Assembly (NCBI RefSeq): GCF_042453785.1
Contig: NC_091677.1
Span: 6,171,501 to 6,235,500 of the forward strand
DNA: 64,000 bases
Source: Malus domestica
Lineage: Eukaryota > Streptophyta > Magnoliopsida > Rosales > Rosaceae
Reading direction: 5' to 3'
Shown here one piece after another: positions 1 through 12,800 of this stretch (positions are counted from its first letter, which is position 1; every line of letters begins with the position of its first letter). The notes beneath the pieces were generated by a model. The model was given only the letters and a program-made list of their open reading frames with translations, searched no databases and was not told the DNA's origin. A program made the translations under genes and the position numbers.

Positions 1-1
1 T

Positions 2-3000
2 ACCACTATTATGCATGGTAAAGAAACTGTGAAATTTGAAGATGTGTCAAATGCCTTGATGAATTATGAAATGAGGCATAGAGATAAAAATCATGATAGT
101 ACCTCTGAAGCTTTATTTGTTAGAGGTAGATCATCGGAGAGAATATCATCTTCTAGTAGGAAAAAATCACAGTCTCGACCTAGAGGAAACTCTAAAGGTA
201 GAAAACCTTTGGAAATGGATGAATGTGCCTTTTGTCATAATAAGGGCCATTGGAAGAAAGATTGTCCTAAATTGAAGACCAAAGGCAAAGAAAGTTCTGA
301 AGCTAATGTTGCTGAGGTTGAAACAGATTTTTCTGATTTTGCTTTAACCACTTCCTCATCATTTGATTGTGCTACTAAGTGGGTGTTGGATACGGGTTGT
401 ACTCATCATATGACTCCTCACAAGGATTGGTTCTCAAGCTTGAAAGAGTTTGATGGTGGAGTTGTGTTCATGGGAGATGACAATCCTTGCACAACAAAAG
501 GGATCGGTACAGTTCGTTTGAAGTTGCATGATGGCATGGTTAAAGAGTTGACAGGTGTTCGGTATGTACCGAATTTGAAGAAAAATCTTATTTCTTTGGG
601 TACTTTGGAATCCAAGGGCTTCAGGTTTCATTCAAATGGACAGACATTGAAAGTTACTTATGGTGCACTTGTTGTGATGAAAGCTCCTCGATGTGGCCAT
701 TTGTATTTATTGCAGGGAAGCACTGTGACAGGTGAAGCATCTGTAGTCTCTGAAAATATGGGCACATCTGATTCAGATACTACTAGACTGTGGCATATGA
801 GATTAGGCCATGTCGGTGAGAAAGCTCTACAAGGGCTTGTGAAACAAGGCCTTCTAAAAGGTGACACGACTTGTAAGCTTGATTTCTGCGAGCATTGTGT
901 CTTGGGGAAGCAAACTAGAGTGAAGTTTGGTACTGCTGTACATCAGACGAATGGCATTCTTGATTATGTGCATTCGGATGTTTGGGGTCCTACAAAGACT
1001 CCCTCTTTGAGTGGTAGACATTGGTTCGTGACCTTTGTTGATGATTATTCAAGAAGGTCTTGGGTTTACACTATGAAGCACAAGAGTGAGGTATTGAGCA
1101 TTTTCTTGAGTTGGAAGAAAATGGTTGAGAACCAGACTGGGAGAAAGATTAAGATTTTGAGATCGGATAATGGTGGTGAATACACATCCGACCCTTTCTT
1201 TAAAGTTTGCAAAGAGGAAGGAATTGTGAGACATTTTAGTGTTCGGGGAACTCCACAACAAAATGGAGTTGCAGAAAGATTGAATCGAACCTTGCTTGAG
1301 AAGGTTAGATGTATGTTGTCTCAGTGGGGTTTAAGCAAATCATTTTGGGCAGAGGCAGTTAATTATGCATGTCACATCATCAACCGGTTACCCTCAGCTG
1401 CTGTTCAGGGTAAGACACCAATGGAGGTATGGACTGGAAAACCTTCTTCTGATTATGACTATATCCGTATTTTTGGTTCACCTGCTTATTTTCATGTGAC
1501 TGAAAATAAACTTGATCCAAGAGCCAAAAAGGCTATCTTTCTTGGTTTTAGTAATGGTGTCAAAGGTTACAGGTTGTGGTGTCCAGAGATGAAAAAACTT
1601 GTAATCAGCAGAGATGTGACATTTGATAAAGAAAGTATGTACAAAGTCTCTGAGAAGAATGTGAAAGATGTCCAATAGGTGGAGCTTGAGAAAGTTGCCT
1701 CTGGTACTTCAAATCCTATTTCCGCTGATGTCGAAGCCACTACAAGTGAAAAAGTTGTAGACTATGAGGATGTTGAAGAAGTTGAACTTGAAGATTCTAT
1801 TCAAGTTGAAGAGGAAGTTTCACCCCAAGAGTCTATTGCCAAGAACAGAGGAAAATGACAAATTACCAAGCCAGCTCGGTATAGTGACTATGTTTCTTTT
1901 GCTCTTCCTATTATCACTGATGAGATTCCATCCAATTTTGAGGAAGCTATTGAGAGTGAAGAAAATGAGAGGTGGTGCAATGTCATGGGTGATGAGATGA
2001 ATTCTCTCTTGAAGAACAAGACTTGGGAGTTAGCTAAATTGCCTAAGGGCAAGAAAGCTATCGGTTGCAAATGGGTGTATGCCAAGAAGGAAGATGCTGA
2101 TGAGAAAAGTAATGTGAGATTCAAAGCAAGATTAGTTGCTAAAGGGTATACACAAAAGGAGGGCATTGACTACAATGAAATCTTTTCTCCGGTTGTGAAG
2201 CACTCCTCAATTCGCATTATGTTAGCTCTTGTTGCACAGTATGATCTTGAGCTTGTGCAACTCGATGTGAAGACGGCTTTCCTACATGGTGATTTGAATG
2301 AAGAGATCTATATGTGTCAACCGGATGGGTATATAGTGAAAGGGAAGGAGAATTTGTTTTGCAAATTGAAGAAATCACTTTATGGCTTGAAGCAATCTCC
2401 AAGACAATGGTATTTGAGGTTTGATAAATTTATGAGAGGCCAAAATTATTCTAGAAGTCAATATGATCATTGTGTGTACTTCAAGAAGTTGCAAGATGGG
2501 TCTTTCATTTATTTGTTGATATATGTTAATGATATGTTGATTGCCTCAAAGAATGTTGAAGAGATTGAAAAATTGAAGAAGCAAATGAAGAATGAGTTTG
2601 AGATGAAGGATCTTGGTGAAGCGAAGAAGATCCTTGGCATGGAGATCACTAGAGATAGAGAGAAGGGTTTGGTCAGTTTGAATCAAAGACAATATCTTGA
2701 AAAGTTGATTCGGAAATTTGGAGTTCATGATTCAACCAAACCGGTTAGTACCCCTTTGGCTCCTCATTTTAAATTGAGTTCTTTACAGTGTCCTAAAACT
2801 GATAAAGAGAAGCTGCAAATGAAAAATATACCATATGCAAATTTGGTTGGTAGTTTGATGTGTGCAATGGTATGCTCTAGACCGGATATTGCTCATGCAG
2901 TTGGCATGGTGAGTCGATATATGCATAATCCAGGTAAAGAGCATTGGCAAGCAGCTAAGTGGATATTGAGGAATCTCCATGGTACTCGAGACATTGGTTT

Positions 3001-3502
3001 ATGCTTTGAGAAAGATGACTCTGGTATTGGTCATTTTGCAGTTGGTTATGTTGATTCAGATTATGCAAGTGATCTAGATGGAAGGAAGTCTACTACAGGC
3101 TATGTGTTTACTATGGCTAAAGGGCCAATTTGTTGGAGGTTCATTTTGCAGTCGTCTGTTGCATTGTCTACTACAGAGGCTGAATATATGGCAGTTGCTG
3201 AAGCTATAAAGGAGGCCATTTGGATACATGGGTTGATTAGAGATTTGGGGGTTGATCAGAAACAGGTGGAGGTACATTGTGATAGTCAGAGTGCCATTTA
3301 TTTGGCTAAGTATCAGGTTCATCATGCGAGGACCAAGCACATAGATGTGCGTTATCACTTTGTTCGTGAAGTTGTTGGTGAAGGAGAAATCATTCTACAG
3401 AAGATTCCAACTAAAGACAACCCCGCTGATATGTTGACTAAGGTTGTTGGTGTAGCCAAGTTTGTTCATTGTTTGAACTTGGCTCACATTTTGCCTATAT
3501 AA
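2..3502 (+). pseudogene. copia gag-pol polyprotein, disabled
   Basis: One reading frame holds the whole polyprotein, but TAG at 1676-1678 and TGA at 1856-1858 interrupt it. The zinc knuckle lies at about 221-265 (Cys72, Cys75, His80 and Cys85 counted from the ATG at 11). The protease motif DTGCTHHM follows, then the HHCC region, the integrase core (HSDVWGP, SDNGGEY, and GVAERLNR with the last acidic residue), reverse transcriptase from about 1985, and RNase H (DSDYASD, TEAEYMA). The RT catalytic box reads YVND instead of YVDD near 2524-2535, which should abolish catalysis. The related copy at 8989-14616 reads CAG at the first stop and an AGA-type codon at the second, so both stops look like point mutations. 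Confidence 0.93.
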
Positions 3503-3644
3503 AGAAAGCGTTGAGCAGTAGGAGTTTTTGGAGCATTTGGCTTGGCATGAATTGTTCTCTTGCTAGTGTTTGGGAGTGATTTTTTTGGTCAATTGTGTTG
3601 GTTGGCTTATCATGGCGTTTTCGGAACTTGGCCAAGGTGGAGAT

Positions 3645-4324
3645 TGTTGAATTGTGGCCAAGTGACCATCACCTTTCCTAATAAACAAACCAAAAGAAAA
3701 AAAAGTGAAAGGCATCATGATTATGTTTGTTGAAAAGAAAAAAGAAAAGTCATGATGATGTTTGTAAAGTAATCATTATGTCTTTACTTTAGTTTTGTTT
3801 ATTAGTTGTTTTAGGATGGATGAATGTTAGCATACGGAAGTGAGAAAGAGAGAGGAATGAGTGTGCACCATTTTCTGTTTTAGTAGTCCATCTTTGAGAG
3901 AGCAAAGAGAGCTGCAGAGACCAGAAAACTGAGAGCAGAAAAGAAGAAGAAGGTGCTCTTCTTTTTGGTTAGCAATCATCTATCATAGTTATTGTTGTAA
4001 TAGCTTTGAGCTACATGTATAGAGAAGAAATTATTCATTATATTTCTTTCTCTATTTGTTTCTGTGGTGTGTGAGAGCTATTGGGTGTATTGGGTTATTT
4101 GGATTGTGAGATTGCCAACACTTTGTAAACTCCCATTTGGTTGATAGTGGATTATTGGGTGAGCTCCTACTGCTCTGAGGACGTACTCCAGTTACACTAA
4201 CTGTTGAGGAACCTCGTTAAAATCTTGGTGTCTTTAATATTTTGTTCTTGCATTTCATTTGATATATTTCCTGTGGGTTATCAAGAGTTGGTTCCATAAG
4301 GTTTGGTGCTATCTTAGCACAACA
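3645..4324 (+). repeat. 3' LTR of copia element 1
   Basis: It begins TGTTGAATTG directly after the purine tract AAGGTGGAGAT and ends TAGCACAACA. It matches, in reverse complement, both LTRs of the copia element at 8989-14616, which fixes both boundaries. Length is 680 bp against 702 and 705 bp there. Confidence 0.9.
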
Positions 4325-4499
4325 GACCGGAGAGAGGTGGAGAGTTCAGCAAAACCTTGATTTTTGAGGAAGAAGATGAGGGAGAGAATGGGAGCCAGAG
4401 AGCAAACGGCACGAGACATAGAGAGCGATGGTTTCTCGATTACGTCTTTTGAAATTACGCAAAAGCCCTCAATGACGGGTGTTAACGGATTTCGTGGGT

Positions 4500-5140
4500 T
4501 AATGCTAAAGATGAAGGTGAGACATAACAGCTAAGCTGAACGTTATCGGCTAGTGTGTAAGTCATCACATTTTCCGCTAGTGTGTATACACTCAACTGTA
4601 ACTCTTATCCCTTCAGTGGAGAAATATACAAGATATTCCTTATATGGTATCACCCGCCTCTCTGAATAACTGCTTCTCTTCGATCCTGAGCTGCTTCCTG
4701 CAATTTTCTTTAATCACCCAAAGCTGAATTGTCATCTTCTCTTATCTTCTTTGATCTTTCTCTTCTCTGATATTGCTCAGCAATTCCATGCGGTCTTCAA
4801 GTTCTTTGCCTGTGATCCATCCAGAGTTCATCGTTCCCAATTCTACTCCGATGAATCCCAAGTCTTCAGTTTCTTCAATTGTAATATTAGTTGTATGGTT
4901 CCTGCGACGCTTAAGCGGGACAATTATCTCATTTGGAAGGCATTTTTTGATCCTATCTTTTGTCGCTACAAGCTCATCGAAATTGTCAACGGCTTTGAGA
5001 CCTGTCCGCCACAATTCCTTCTTGATCGATCTGGAAACTGCACTGGAATTCTTATTCCAGCATTTGAAGTCTGGTATGAAAAGGATCAAAATATCCTCAT
5101 ACAAGATATTTCTTATAGTTTCTTCAGTAACAGAAGATAA
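4500..5140 (+). mobile_element. copia remnant A: LTR end, primer-binding site and gag start
   Basis: A degenerate LTR end is followed by the primer-binding site TGGTATCA at 4645-4652. A gag N-terminus follows in the frame of 4751-5140, with the conserved features of copia gag proteins: RDNYLIWKAFF, a CPP motif and WYEKDQNIL. Nothing of protease, integrase or RT follows; the remnant passes straight into a carboxylesterase-like fragment. A shorter version with most of the gag deleted lies at 32741-33170. It belongs to a different family from the two larger copia elements. Confidence 0.75.
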
Positions 5141-5189
5141 CCAATTAGATATATGGTTTTTGAAGAATTATTATGATAGGAAGAAACTC

Positions 5190-5800
5190 GTGGGAAAAAG
5201 GACTACAACATACACATCAAGGTGAGTCCTAGTATGATAAAAAAAATTCATAGTCCTCTTTGTTAGGGTACTTTGCGCGATCTGTCGTAGGTGCTTGGAA
5301 GCATGGCATATATTTCGAAGGGTACTCCAAATTTGTAAGCATTGTCTTCTTTTTCTATGGAAACATTAGAACTGTACAAGCTGGAACTTCGAATGGGAAT
5401 TGCATATATTCAGTTATACCAGAAGCTTGATTCCAAGGAAAACCGTTTTCCGCGGTGAAATATTTGGCCACGGAAGAAGGCATGGCAGTTGGAAGACTGA
5501 GAAATAGAACAAGGGTTTGCTTATAACTTCACTTGAATCTTTGATTATGTACATGTACTTAACCATCTATCTTGCTTGTTTTTACTTCTCTCTGTTTGTG
5601 TTTATTTCACTTTGGTGGATTGAGCGTTGGCTCTGCAGGTTGAAGCTAGCTAGCAGCCGTTAGCATGACTACTTGGCCACACCCTTGCTTCTGAAGCAAG
5701 TTGTCATCATCTCTGTCAATTACCGTTCAGCCCCTGAAAAACATCTCGCCAGGTCTGCTGCTTATGATGATAGATTATTAGTGTGTTTGGAGGAGTGACT
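5190..5800 (+). pseudogene. carboxylesterase (CXE, alpha/beta hydrolase) remnant A
   Basis: The recognisable part is at about 5700-5770, where the frame reads VNYRSAPEKHLA followed by a tyrosine-Asp-Asp stretch. This is the segment that follows the catalytic region in plant carboxylesterases (usual form VNYRLAPEHxLPAAYDD). Just upstream the reading resembles the HDYLATL-like segment of the same family. The catalytic Ser and His regions and an intact N-terminus cannot be found, and frames shift. The same remnant is at 33240-33910. In both places it lies upstream of a PSRP3 copy, so it was probably an old neighbour of PSRP3 before the duplication. Confidence 0.6.
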
Positions 5801-5904
5801 TTAAACGAGTGTATTAACTTGAGATTTTGAAAGATTTTATGAGAAATATAAGTTCATGGAGTTCAATCAGTGTCCGTCCTTTTGAATCCGAGTTCGAAGC
5901 CCCC

Positions 5905-6171
5905 TCCCAAAACTATAACCGAGTTATGTTTCATCTTGAGTCGGGTTTGGATTGGGCTAGCCAGCTAAATTTGATCTGGGCCTTTCAATCTTGGGCCTGG
6001 GCTACCAAACCAGCCCAAAGAACCAGAAACAAACAAGGTGAGAGAGAGAGAGATAGAGAAATGGCATTTTATCCTCTCACAATCTCTTCACATAAACAGA
6101 TACATCTCCGTCTCCGAGTCCCCACTCAAAGCGGAAGATAAGAACTTTAACAGAAGAAGAAGAAGAAGAAG
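5905..6171 (+). promoter_or_regulatory. PSRP3-A upstream region and 5' leader, with a 26-codon uORF at 6061-6141
   Basis: Similarity to the other PSRP3 copy starts at about 5905 (39702 in copy B), so the upstream sequence was duplicated with the gene. A short GA-rich tract is at 6040-6060. An upstream ATG at 6061 opens a uORF beginning MAFYPLTISSH and ending at 6141, 30 bases before the main ATG. The same start occurs in copy B at 39931, but there the uORF runs past the main ATG to 40053. Confidence 0.55.
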
Positions 6172-7533
6172 ATGTTATCTGTGGGAATGGGAATCGAGTG
6201 CCAGGCAAACCTGAACGCCGCCGTATTGCGGCTGAAGCTGCCGCAGCAAAATCTTCTATATGTCAAGAGTGTTAATCAACGAGCATTGAATTTGAAGCAG
6301 AAGACTTCTTCTTTCTCTGTTTCTCACTCGATGCTGGAGCTGAGGCTCGGACATACTCGTGCCGCAAGAAGCGTCAGGCTCTCCGCCGCCGCCGAGTCTC
6401 TGGTCGCCGAAGAAACGGCCACCGCAGACACCGCCCCGGAAAAAGACGTCTGTTTTTTCTCCTACTCAGTATCTCTGTTGGGTTTTTGTGTTCCTTGGCT
6501 GTCTTGTTCTATAATTTAGAATTGTGCTGCTTTTCTTCCTGGGTTCTGTTTGGTTGCCGAGAAAGTGGAAACTCAGAAAACTGTGACATTGTGATATTCC
6601 TTAACACTAAGGTTAATTCATAATTGGGTTTATCAACAATTATATGCTGATCTGAGTTGAATGTATTTATTTTTATTTTTCCTCTGGATTTTTTCTGAGT
6701 TCGTAGAATTTGATATTTTTCTTACTCAGTTATAACTTATAAGCATGAAACAATAAGTATGGATTGTTCTAAAAGGACTAAAAGTGTTTCTGACAACTAA
6801 AAACGATTCTGCCAATGTTTGCAGAAAAAATTAAAAGTGCTTATACATCAGAAAACTCTCTTTAGTTCTAGGTGGTGCCTCTGAAGCACTTGGATTTAAA
6901 AAAGAAAATATTTCGACTTTTCTTATGATAAAAGTGCTTCTATAAAAGGTGTGAACTACCTTTTGTTTCACACCTTTTTCCAATTACGAAATACAATTGT
7001 TAGTTCTAAAAAACGCTGCTGTTGCCATTTATTACTATGATTTAGTATTATTTCTCTTCACTGGTAAGTGAGGGGTCTTAAATTCGATTTTCGTCAAAGG
7101 TAAATTTGAATCACATTATTGCTAGCCCATTGTGAGGCCTAGCCAATTCCTCCACCTCCTTAGTGTAGATAATATCGTTTTGTTTTTTTTTTTTTTAAAA
7201 GGACGCTGCTGTTACAGTGGAACTTACGTTTCTGTTTTTTGGATGATATAGAAGCTCGGAGTGGTGGTGAAGCCATTTGAGAAACCGAGGCTGGTATTGA
7301 AGTTTATTTGGATGGAAAAGAACATCGGCATTGCGCTGGACCAGATGATACCTGGCCACGGCTCCATCCCTCTCAGCCCCTATTACTTCTGGCCGAGGAA
7401 AGATGCGTGGGAGGAGCTCAAGGTCTTGCTCGAAAGCAAGCCCTGGATATCTCAGAAACAGATGATTATTCTTCTCAATCAGGCTACCGATATCATCAAT
7501 TTGTGGCAGCAGAGCGGCGGCAACCTGGCGTAA
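6172..7533 (+). CDS. PSRP3: Plastid-specific 30S ribosomal protein 3 (PSRP-3/Ycf65), copy A
   Basis: Nuclear gene for a structural protein of the chloroplast 30S ribosomal subunit. Two exons: 6172-6447 (92 codons, ending in phase 0) and 7252-7533 (93 codons plus stop), giving 185 aa, close to the usual plant length. The first exon is a basic, Ser/Ala-rich chloroplast transit peptide plus linker. The second carries the whole conserved Ycf65 domain, with [37 protein letters not shown] and the C-terminal [19 protein letters not shown]. The donor GAC/GTCTGT is weak; a second in-phase donor (TCA/GTATCT, about 19 bases downstream) is possible and would add a few residues. It converges on the RAD23-A pseudogene. 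This copy looks functional, while its partner RAD23-A is dead. Confidence 0.88.
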
Positions 7534-8238
7534 GCTTTTATGTAGAAAATTGAGTTTTAAGCTGCCGTGTTCGTGTGTTATAGTTAGCAATGCTCTTTTA
7601 TAACATATTTTGGTTATTTGTGAACCACATTTGTTAGATTTTCTCTTTTCTCTTCAGATGATATCGACTGTATCTTCCGAGTTCCAATCACATTTCGTTG
7701 TTCCGATCACATTTGTTTCGCTCAAACTTTGTTTCGCGTTTGCAATTGAATCGTGTAGTTCAATATGTTGGTATGCATTCGTCGATGCCAATCTTATGCA
7801 AGAGATTTCTCCTCGCAATGTGCATTTCGTGTTCAGCCCCATCGACTGTCTTGATCTCTTGATCAATCGACTTTAAAGTTGCACAAACTACATGTCTTCG
7901 ATAGCAGCTCTCACAGCAAGCAACTGCTGCAAAAGCGTCTTCAGAATACAGAACTTGAATACGAATCACGAAAATCATACGGGGTTAGGTACGAATACAT
8001 AAAACCGAAATCATCCACTTTTTTCAAGAGAAGAATTCTGTATATAATATGGTAACCAATATTTAGAAACAGAGAACTTATGCCATCCAAGACATAAAAA
8101 GGGGATCGACACCGTCTACTTGGAGATACAAGACAAATAGCTGGAATAAGAGTATAAGAAACCCTATTGAACTTAAACCCACATGGCAAAGTGTTTAGAC
8201 ACAGAAAAGATAGACCAAAGAAAACCCAATTGCCACCA
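7534..8238. other. 3' regions of convergent PSRP3-A and RAD23-A
   Basis: About 700 bases lie between the PSRP3-A stop and the RAD23-A stop, presumably both 3' UTRs. The matching stretch downstream of PSRP3-B (41171-41860) is nearly identical apart from a deletion of roughly 20 bp around 7830-7850 of this copy. Open frames here are shadows without family similarity. Confidence 0.6.
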
Positions 8239-8988
8239 TCATTCCTCAAACTCGTGCATGTGATCAAGAAGATAGTTGGCGGCCAGCTCCTCGTTCTTGT
8301 TGCATGCAAAGTATACCTCCAGTACTAGCGCCCGATCGAAACCCATAGCTTCAAGCTGCAAGCAAAAGTTTCGAACTGTAAATCCTGACCTAAACAATGA
8401 TATTTCACACATACCAAGTGGAAAAAATGCACTTGTCACATGCATAGAGAAATACTACTTACGCGTTCAATGGCCTCTCGCTCTTCAGGGGTGACGGTCA
8501 CAGCCTGTGGCACTGCTGCACCCAACTGCTCCAATAGGTTCCTGAAACATAGAGTTCAATAACTTTGAACCGTGTGTATTCAATTATCAACAAAGAAATG
8601 GGCAAGTAGAGCAGATTTTCTAACCCTTCACCCCCTTCAACGGGTTCATTAATCAAGCGTAAGAAGTCAGCTTGATGAGCTTGAATGAGCTGCATTAGAT
8701 GTGGATTTTGTTTCCCCAACTCTTGAAGCATAGGCTGCAACAAGGTAAACCGCCGTGAGTCCTCAAATTATAATTAGAATGACAGTCTCGGCCAAACTGA
8801 GAAAATTAAAGGAGAACAAAATAAAATCAGCAAATAAATAATACCTGCAGAATTTGAGGGTTTGCTTGTACCATAGCTCGCAAGGCTTGGAACTGAAATG
8901 GTGAATTGGAAACTCAGATACCACTCTCAACCACGCAAAAAAAAAAAAGCAAAAAGCAAACTCACAAATACAAAGATGCATATATACA

Positions 8989-9690
8989 TGCTGTGCTAGG
9001 ATAGCACCAAGCTTTATGGGACCAACTAAAGTTAACCCAGGAAATATATCAAATTGAATGTAAGAACAAAATATTAAAGACACCAAGATTTTAACGAGGT
9101 TTCTTAACAGTCAGTGTAACTGGAGTGCGTCCTCGGAGCAGTAAGAGCTCACCCAATGATCCACTATCAACCAAATGGGAGTTTACAAAGTGTTGGCAAG
9201 CTCACAACCCAAAGCCCCAATACAACTAATAGTTCTCACACACCAAAGAAACAAATAGAGAGAAATATAATGAATAATTTCTTCTCTATACAAAGCTCAA
9301 AGCTATTACAACAAATAACACTTTGACGGAGTGAGAACTAAACAATGAGAGAGCACACTTTCTTCTTCTCTCGAAAATGGAGCTACTGAAAAAATCAATA
9401 TGTGCTCTCTATTTTTCTGCTATTATATGGCTGCCTTGCTCTCTTAAAGATAGGCTACTAAAACAAATGGTGCTCACACCTCTCTCACTCATTCGGCTGC
9501 CAACTTCATCATCCATAAAGTAGCAAAATACAAAACCAATAATAAGGCTACTTGCTAGCCTTTATCCTTTTTTCCACAAACATCATCATGACCCTTTTTA
9601 TCTTTTCAACAAACATAATGATGTTGTCTACCTTCTTTTGTTTATTTTATTTAATCGAAAGTTATTTTGTCATTTGGCCATAATTCAACA
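8989..9690 (-). repeat. 3' LTR of copia element 2
   Basis: 702 bp. The outer end is TGCTGTGCTAGG, where the partner LTR has TGTTGTGCTAGG; the inner end is AATTCAACA next to the polypurine tract (reading ATCTCCACCTT on this strand). Confidence 0.92.
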
Positions 9691-9830
9691 ATCTCCACCT
9701 TGGCCAAATTCTGAAAGCACCATGGCGAGCCAACCAACACAATCAACACAAAGATTACTCCCAAACACTAGCAAGAGAACAACTCATGCCGAGCCAAATG
9801 CTCCAAAACTCCTACTGCTCAACGCCTTCT

Positions 9831-12800
9831 TTATATAGGCAAAATGTGAGCCAAGTTCAAACAATGAACAAACTTGGCTACACCAATAACCCTAGTCAAC
9901 ATATCAGCGGGGTTGTTTTTAGTTGTAATCTTCTGGAGAATAATCTCTCTTTCACCAACAACTTCACGCACAAAGTGATAATGCACATCTATGTGTTTGG
10001 TCCTCGCATGATGAACCTGATACTTAGCCAAATAAATGGCAATCTGACTATCACAATGTACCTCTACGTACTTCTGATCAATCCCCAAATCTCTAATCAG
10101 CCCATGTATCCAAATGGCCTTCTTTAGAGCTTCAGCAACTGCCATATATTCAGCCTCTATAGTAGACAAGGCAACAGACGACTGCAAAATGGAGCTCCAA
10201 CAAATTGGCCATTTAGCCATAGTAAACACATAGCCTGTAGTAAACTTTCTTCCATCCAGATCACCTGCATAATCTGAATCAACATAATCAACTGGAAAAT
10301 GACCAATACCAGAGTCATCTCTCTCAAAGCATAAACCAACATCTCGAGTACCATGGAGATACCTCAATATCCACTTAGCTGCTTACCAATGCTCTTTACC
10401 TGGATTATGTATATATCGACTCACCATGCCAACTGCATGAGCAATATCCGGTCTAGAGCATACCATTGCATACATCAAACTACCAACCAAATTTGCATAT
10501 GGTATATTTTTCATTTGCAACTTCTCTTTATCAGTTTTAGGACATTGTAGAGAACTCAATTTAAAATGAGAAGCCAAAGGGGTAATAACCGGTTTGGTTG
10601 AATCATGAACTTCAAACTTCCGAATCAACTTCTCAAGGTATTGTCTTTGATTCAAACTGACCAAACCCTTCTCTCTATCTCTAGTGATCTCCATGCCAAG
10701 GATCTTCTTCGCTTCACCAAGATCATTCATCGCAAACTCATTCTTCATTTGCTTCTTCAATTTCTCAATCTCTTCGACATTCTTTGAGGCAATCAACATA
10801 TCATCAACATATATCAACAAATAAATGAAAGACCCATCTTGCAACTTTTTGAAGTACACACAATGATCATATTGACTTCTAGAATAATTTTGGCCTCTCA
10901 TAAATTTATCGAACCTCAAATACCATTGCCTTAGAGATTACTTCAAGCCATAAAGTGATTTCTTCAATTTGCAAAACAAATTCTCCTTCCCTTTCACTGT
11001 ATACCCATTCGGTTGACACATATAGATCTCTTCATTCAAATCACTATGTAGGAAAGCCATCTTCACATCAAGTTGCACAAGCTCAAGATCATACTGTGCA
11101 ACAAAAGCTAACATAATGCGAATTGAGGAGTGTTTCACAACTGGAGAAAAGATTTTGTTGTAGTCAATGCCCTCATTTTGTGCATACCCTTTAGCAACTA
11201 ATCTTTCTTTGAATCTCACATTGCTTTTCTCATCAACACTTTCCTTCTTGGCATACACCCGTTTACAACCGATAGCTTTCTTGCACTTAGGCAATTTAGC
11301 TAACTCCCAAGTCTTGTTCTTCAAGAGAGAATTCATCTCATCACCCATGACATTGCACCACTTCTCATTCTCTTCACTCTCAATGGCTTCCTCGAAATTG
11401 GATGGAATATCATCAATGATAATAGGAAGAGCAAAAGCAACATAGTCACTATACCGAACTGGCTTGGTAATATTTCTCTTTCCTTTGTTCCTGGCAATAG
11501 ACTCTTGAGGTGAAATTTGCTCTTCAACTTGAATAGAATCTTCAAGTTCAACTTCTTCAACATCCTTATGGTCTCCAACTTCTTCACTTGTAGTGGCTTC
11601 GACATTAGTGGAAATAGGATTTGAAGTACCAGAGGCAACTTTCTCAAGCTCCACCTGTTGGACATCTTTCACATTCTTCTCAGAGTCTTTGTACATACTT
11701 TCTTCATCAAATGTCACATCTCTGCTGATTACAAGTTTCTTCATCTATAGGCACCACAACCTGTAACCTTTGACAACACTACTAAAACCAAGAAAGATAG
11801 CCTTTTTGGCTCTAGGATCAAGTTTATTTTCAATTACATGAAAATAAGCAGGCAAACCAAAAATATGAATATAATCATAATCAGTAGAAGGTTTCTCAGT
11901 CCATACCTCCATTGGTATCTTACCCTGAATAGCAGCTGAGGGTAACCGGTTGATAATGTGACATGCATAAGTAACTGCCTCTGCCCAAAACGACCTGCTC
12001 AAACCCGACTGAGACAACATGCATCTAACCTTTTCAAGCAAGGTTCGATTCAATCTTTCTGCAACTCCATTTTTTTGTGGAGTTCCTCGGACACTAAAAT
12101 GTCTCACAATCCCTTCCTCTTTGCAAACTTTAAAGAAAAGGTCGGATGTGTATTCACCACCATTATCCGATCTCAAAATCTTAATCTTTCTCCCAGTCTG
12201 GTTCTCAACCATTTTCTTCCAACTCAAGAAAATGCTCAATACCTCACTCTTTTGCTTTATAGTGTAGACCCAAGACCTTCTTGAATAATCATCAACAAAG
12301 TCATGAACCAATGTCTACCACTCAAAGAGAGAGTCTTTGTAGGACCCCAAACATTCGAATGCACATAATCAAGAATGCCCTTCGTCTGATGTACTGCAGT
12401 ACCAAACTTCACTCTAGTTTGCTTTCCCAAGACACAAAGCTCGCAGAAATCAAGTTTACAAGTCGTGGCACCTTTTAGAAGACCTTTTTTCACAAGCTCT
12501 TGTAGAGCTTTCTCACCAGCATGACCTAATCTCATATGCCATAGTTTAGTAGTATATGAATCAGATGTGTCTATATTTTCTGAGACTACAAACGCTTCAC
12601 CTGTCACGGTGCTTTCTTGCAATAGATACAAATGACCACATCGAGGAGCTTTCATCACAACAAGTGCACCATAAGTAACTTTCAATGTCTGCCCATCTAA
12701 ATGAAACATGAAGCCCTTAGATTCTAAAGTACCCAAAGAAATAAGATTTTGCTTCAAATTCGGTACATACCGAACACCTGTCAACTCTTTAACCATGTCA

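Larger units (their letters stand above)
1..4324 (+). mobile_element. Ty1/copia LTR retrotransposon 1, 5' part outside the window
   Basis: The window opens inside the gag region of a copia element and runs through protease, integrase, reverse transcriptase and RNase H to a purine tract (about 3634-3644) and a 3' LTR (3645-4324). The domain order with integrase before reverse transcriptase defines Ty1/copia. It belongs to the same family as the element at 8989-14616, which lies in the opposite orientation. The 5' LTR and the left target-site duplication are outside the window, so insertion age cannot be judged from LTR divergence. Confidence 0.95.

Noticed and set aside
7195-7590. 131-codon minus-strand frame opposite PSRP3-A exon 2
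   Set aside because: Antisense shadow of the conserved Ycf65 exon; the plus strand carries the recognisable protein.
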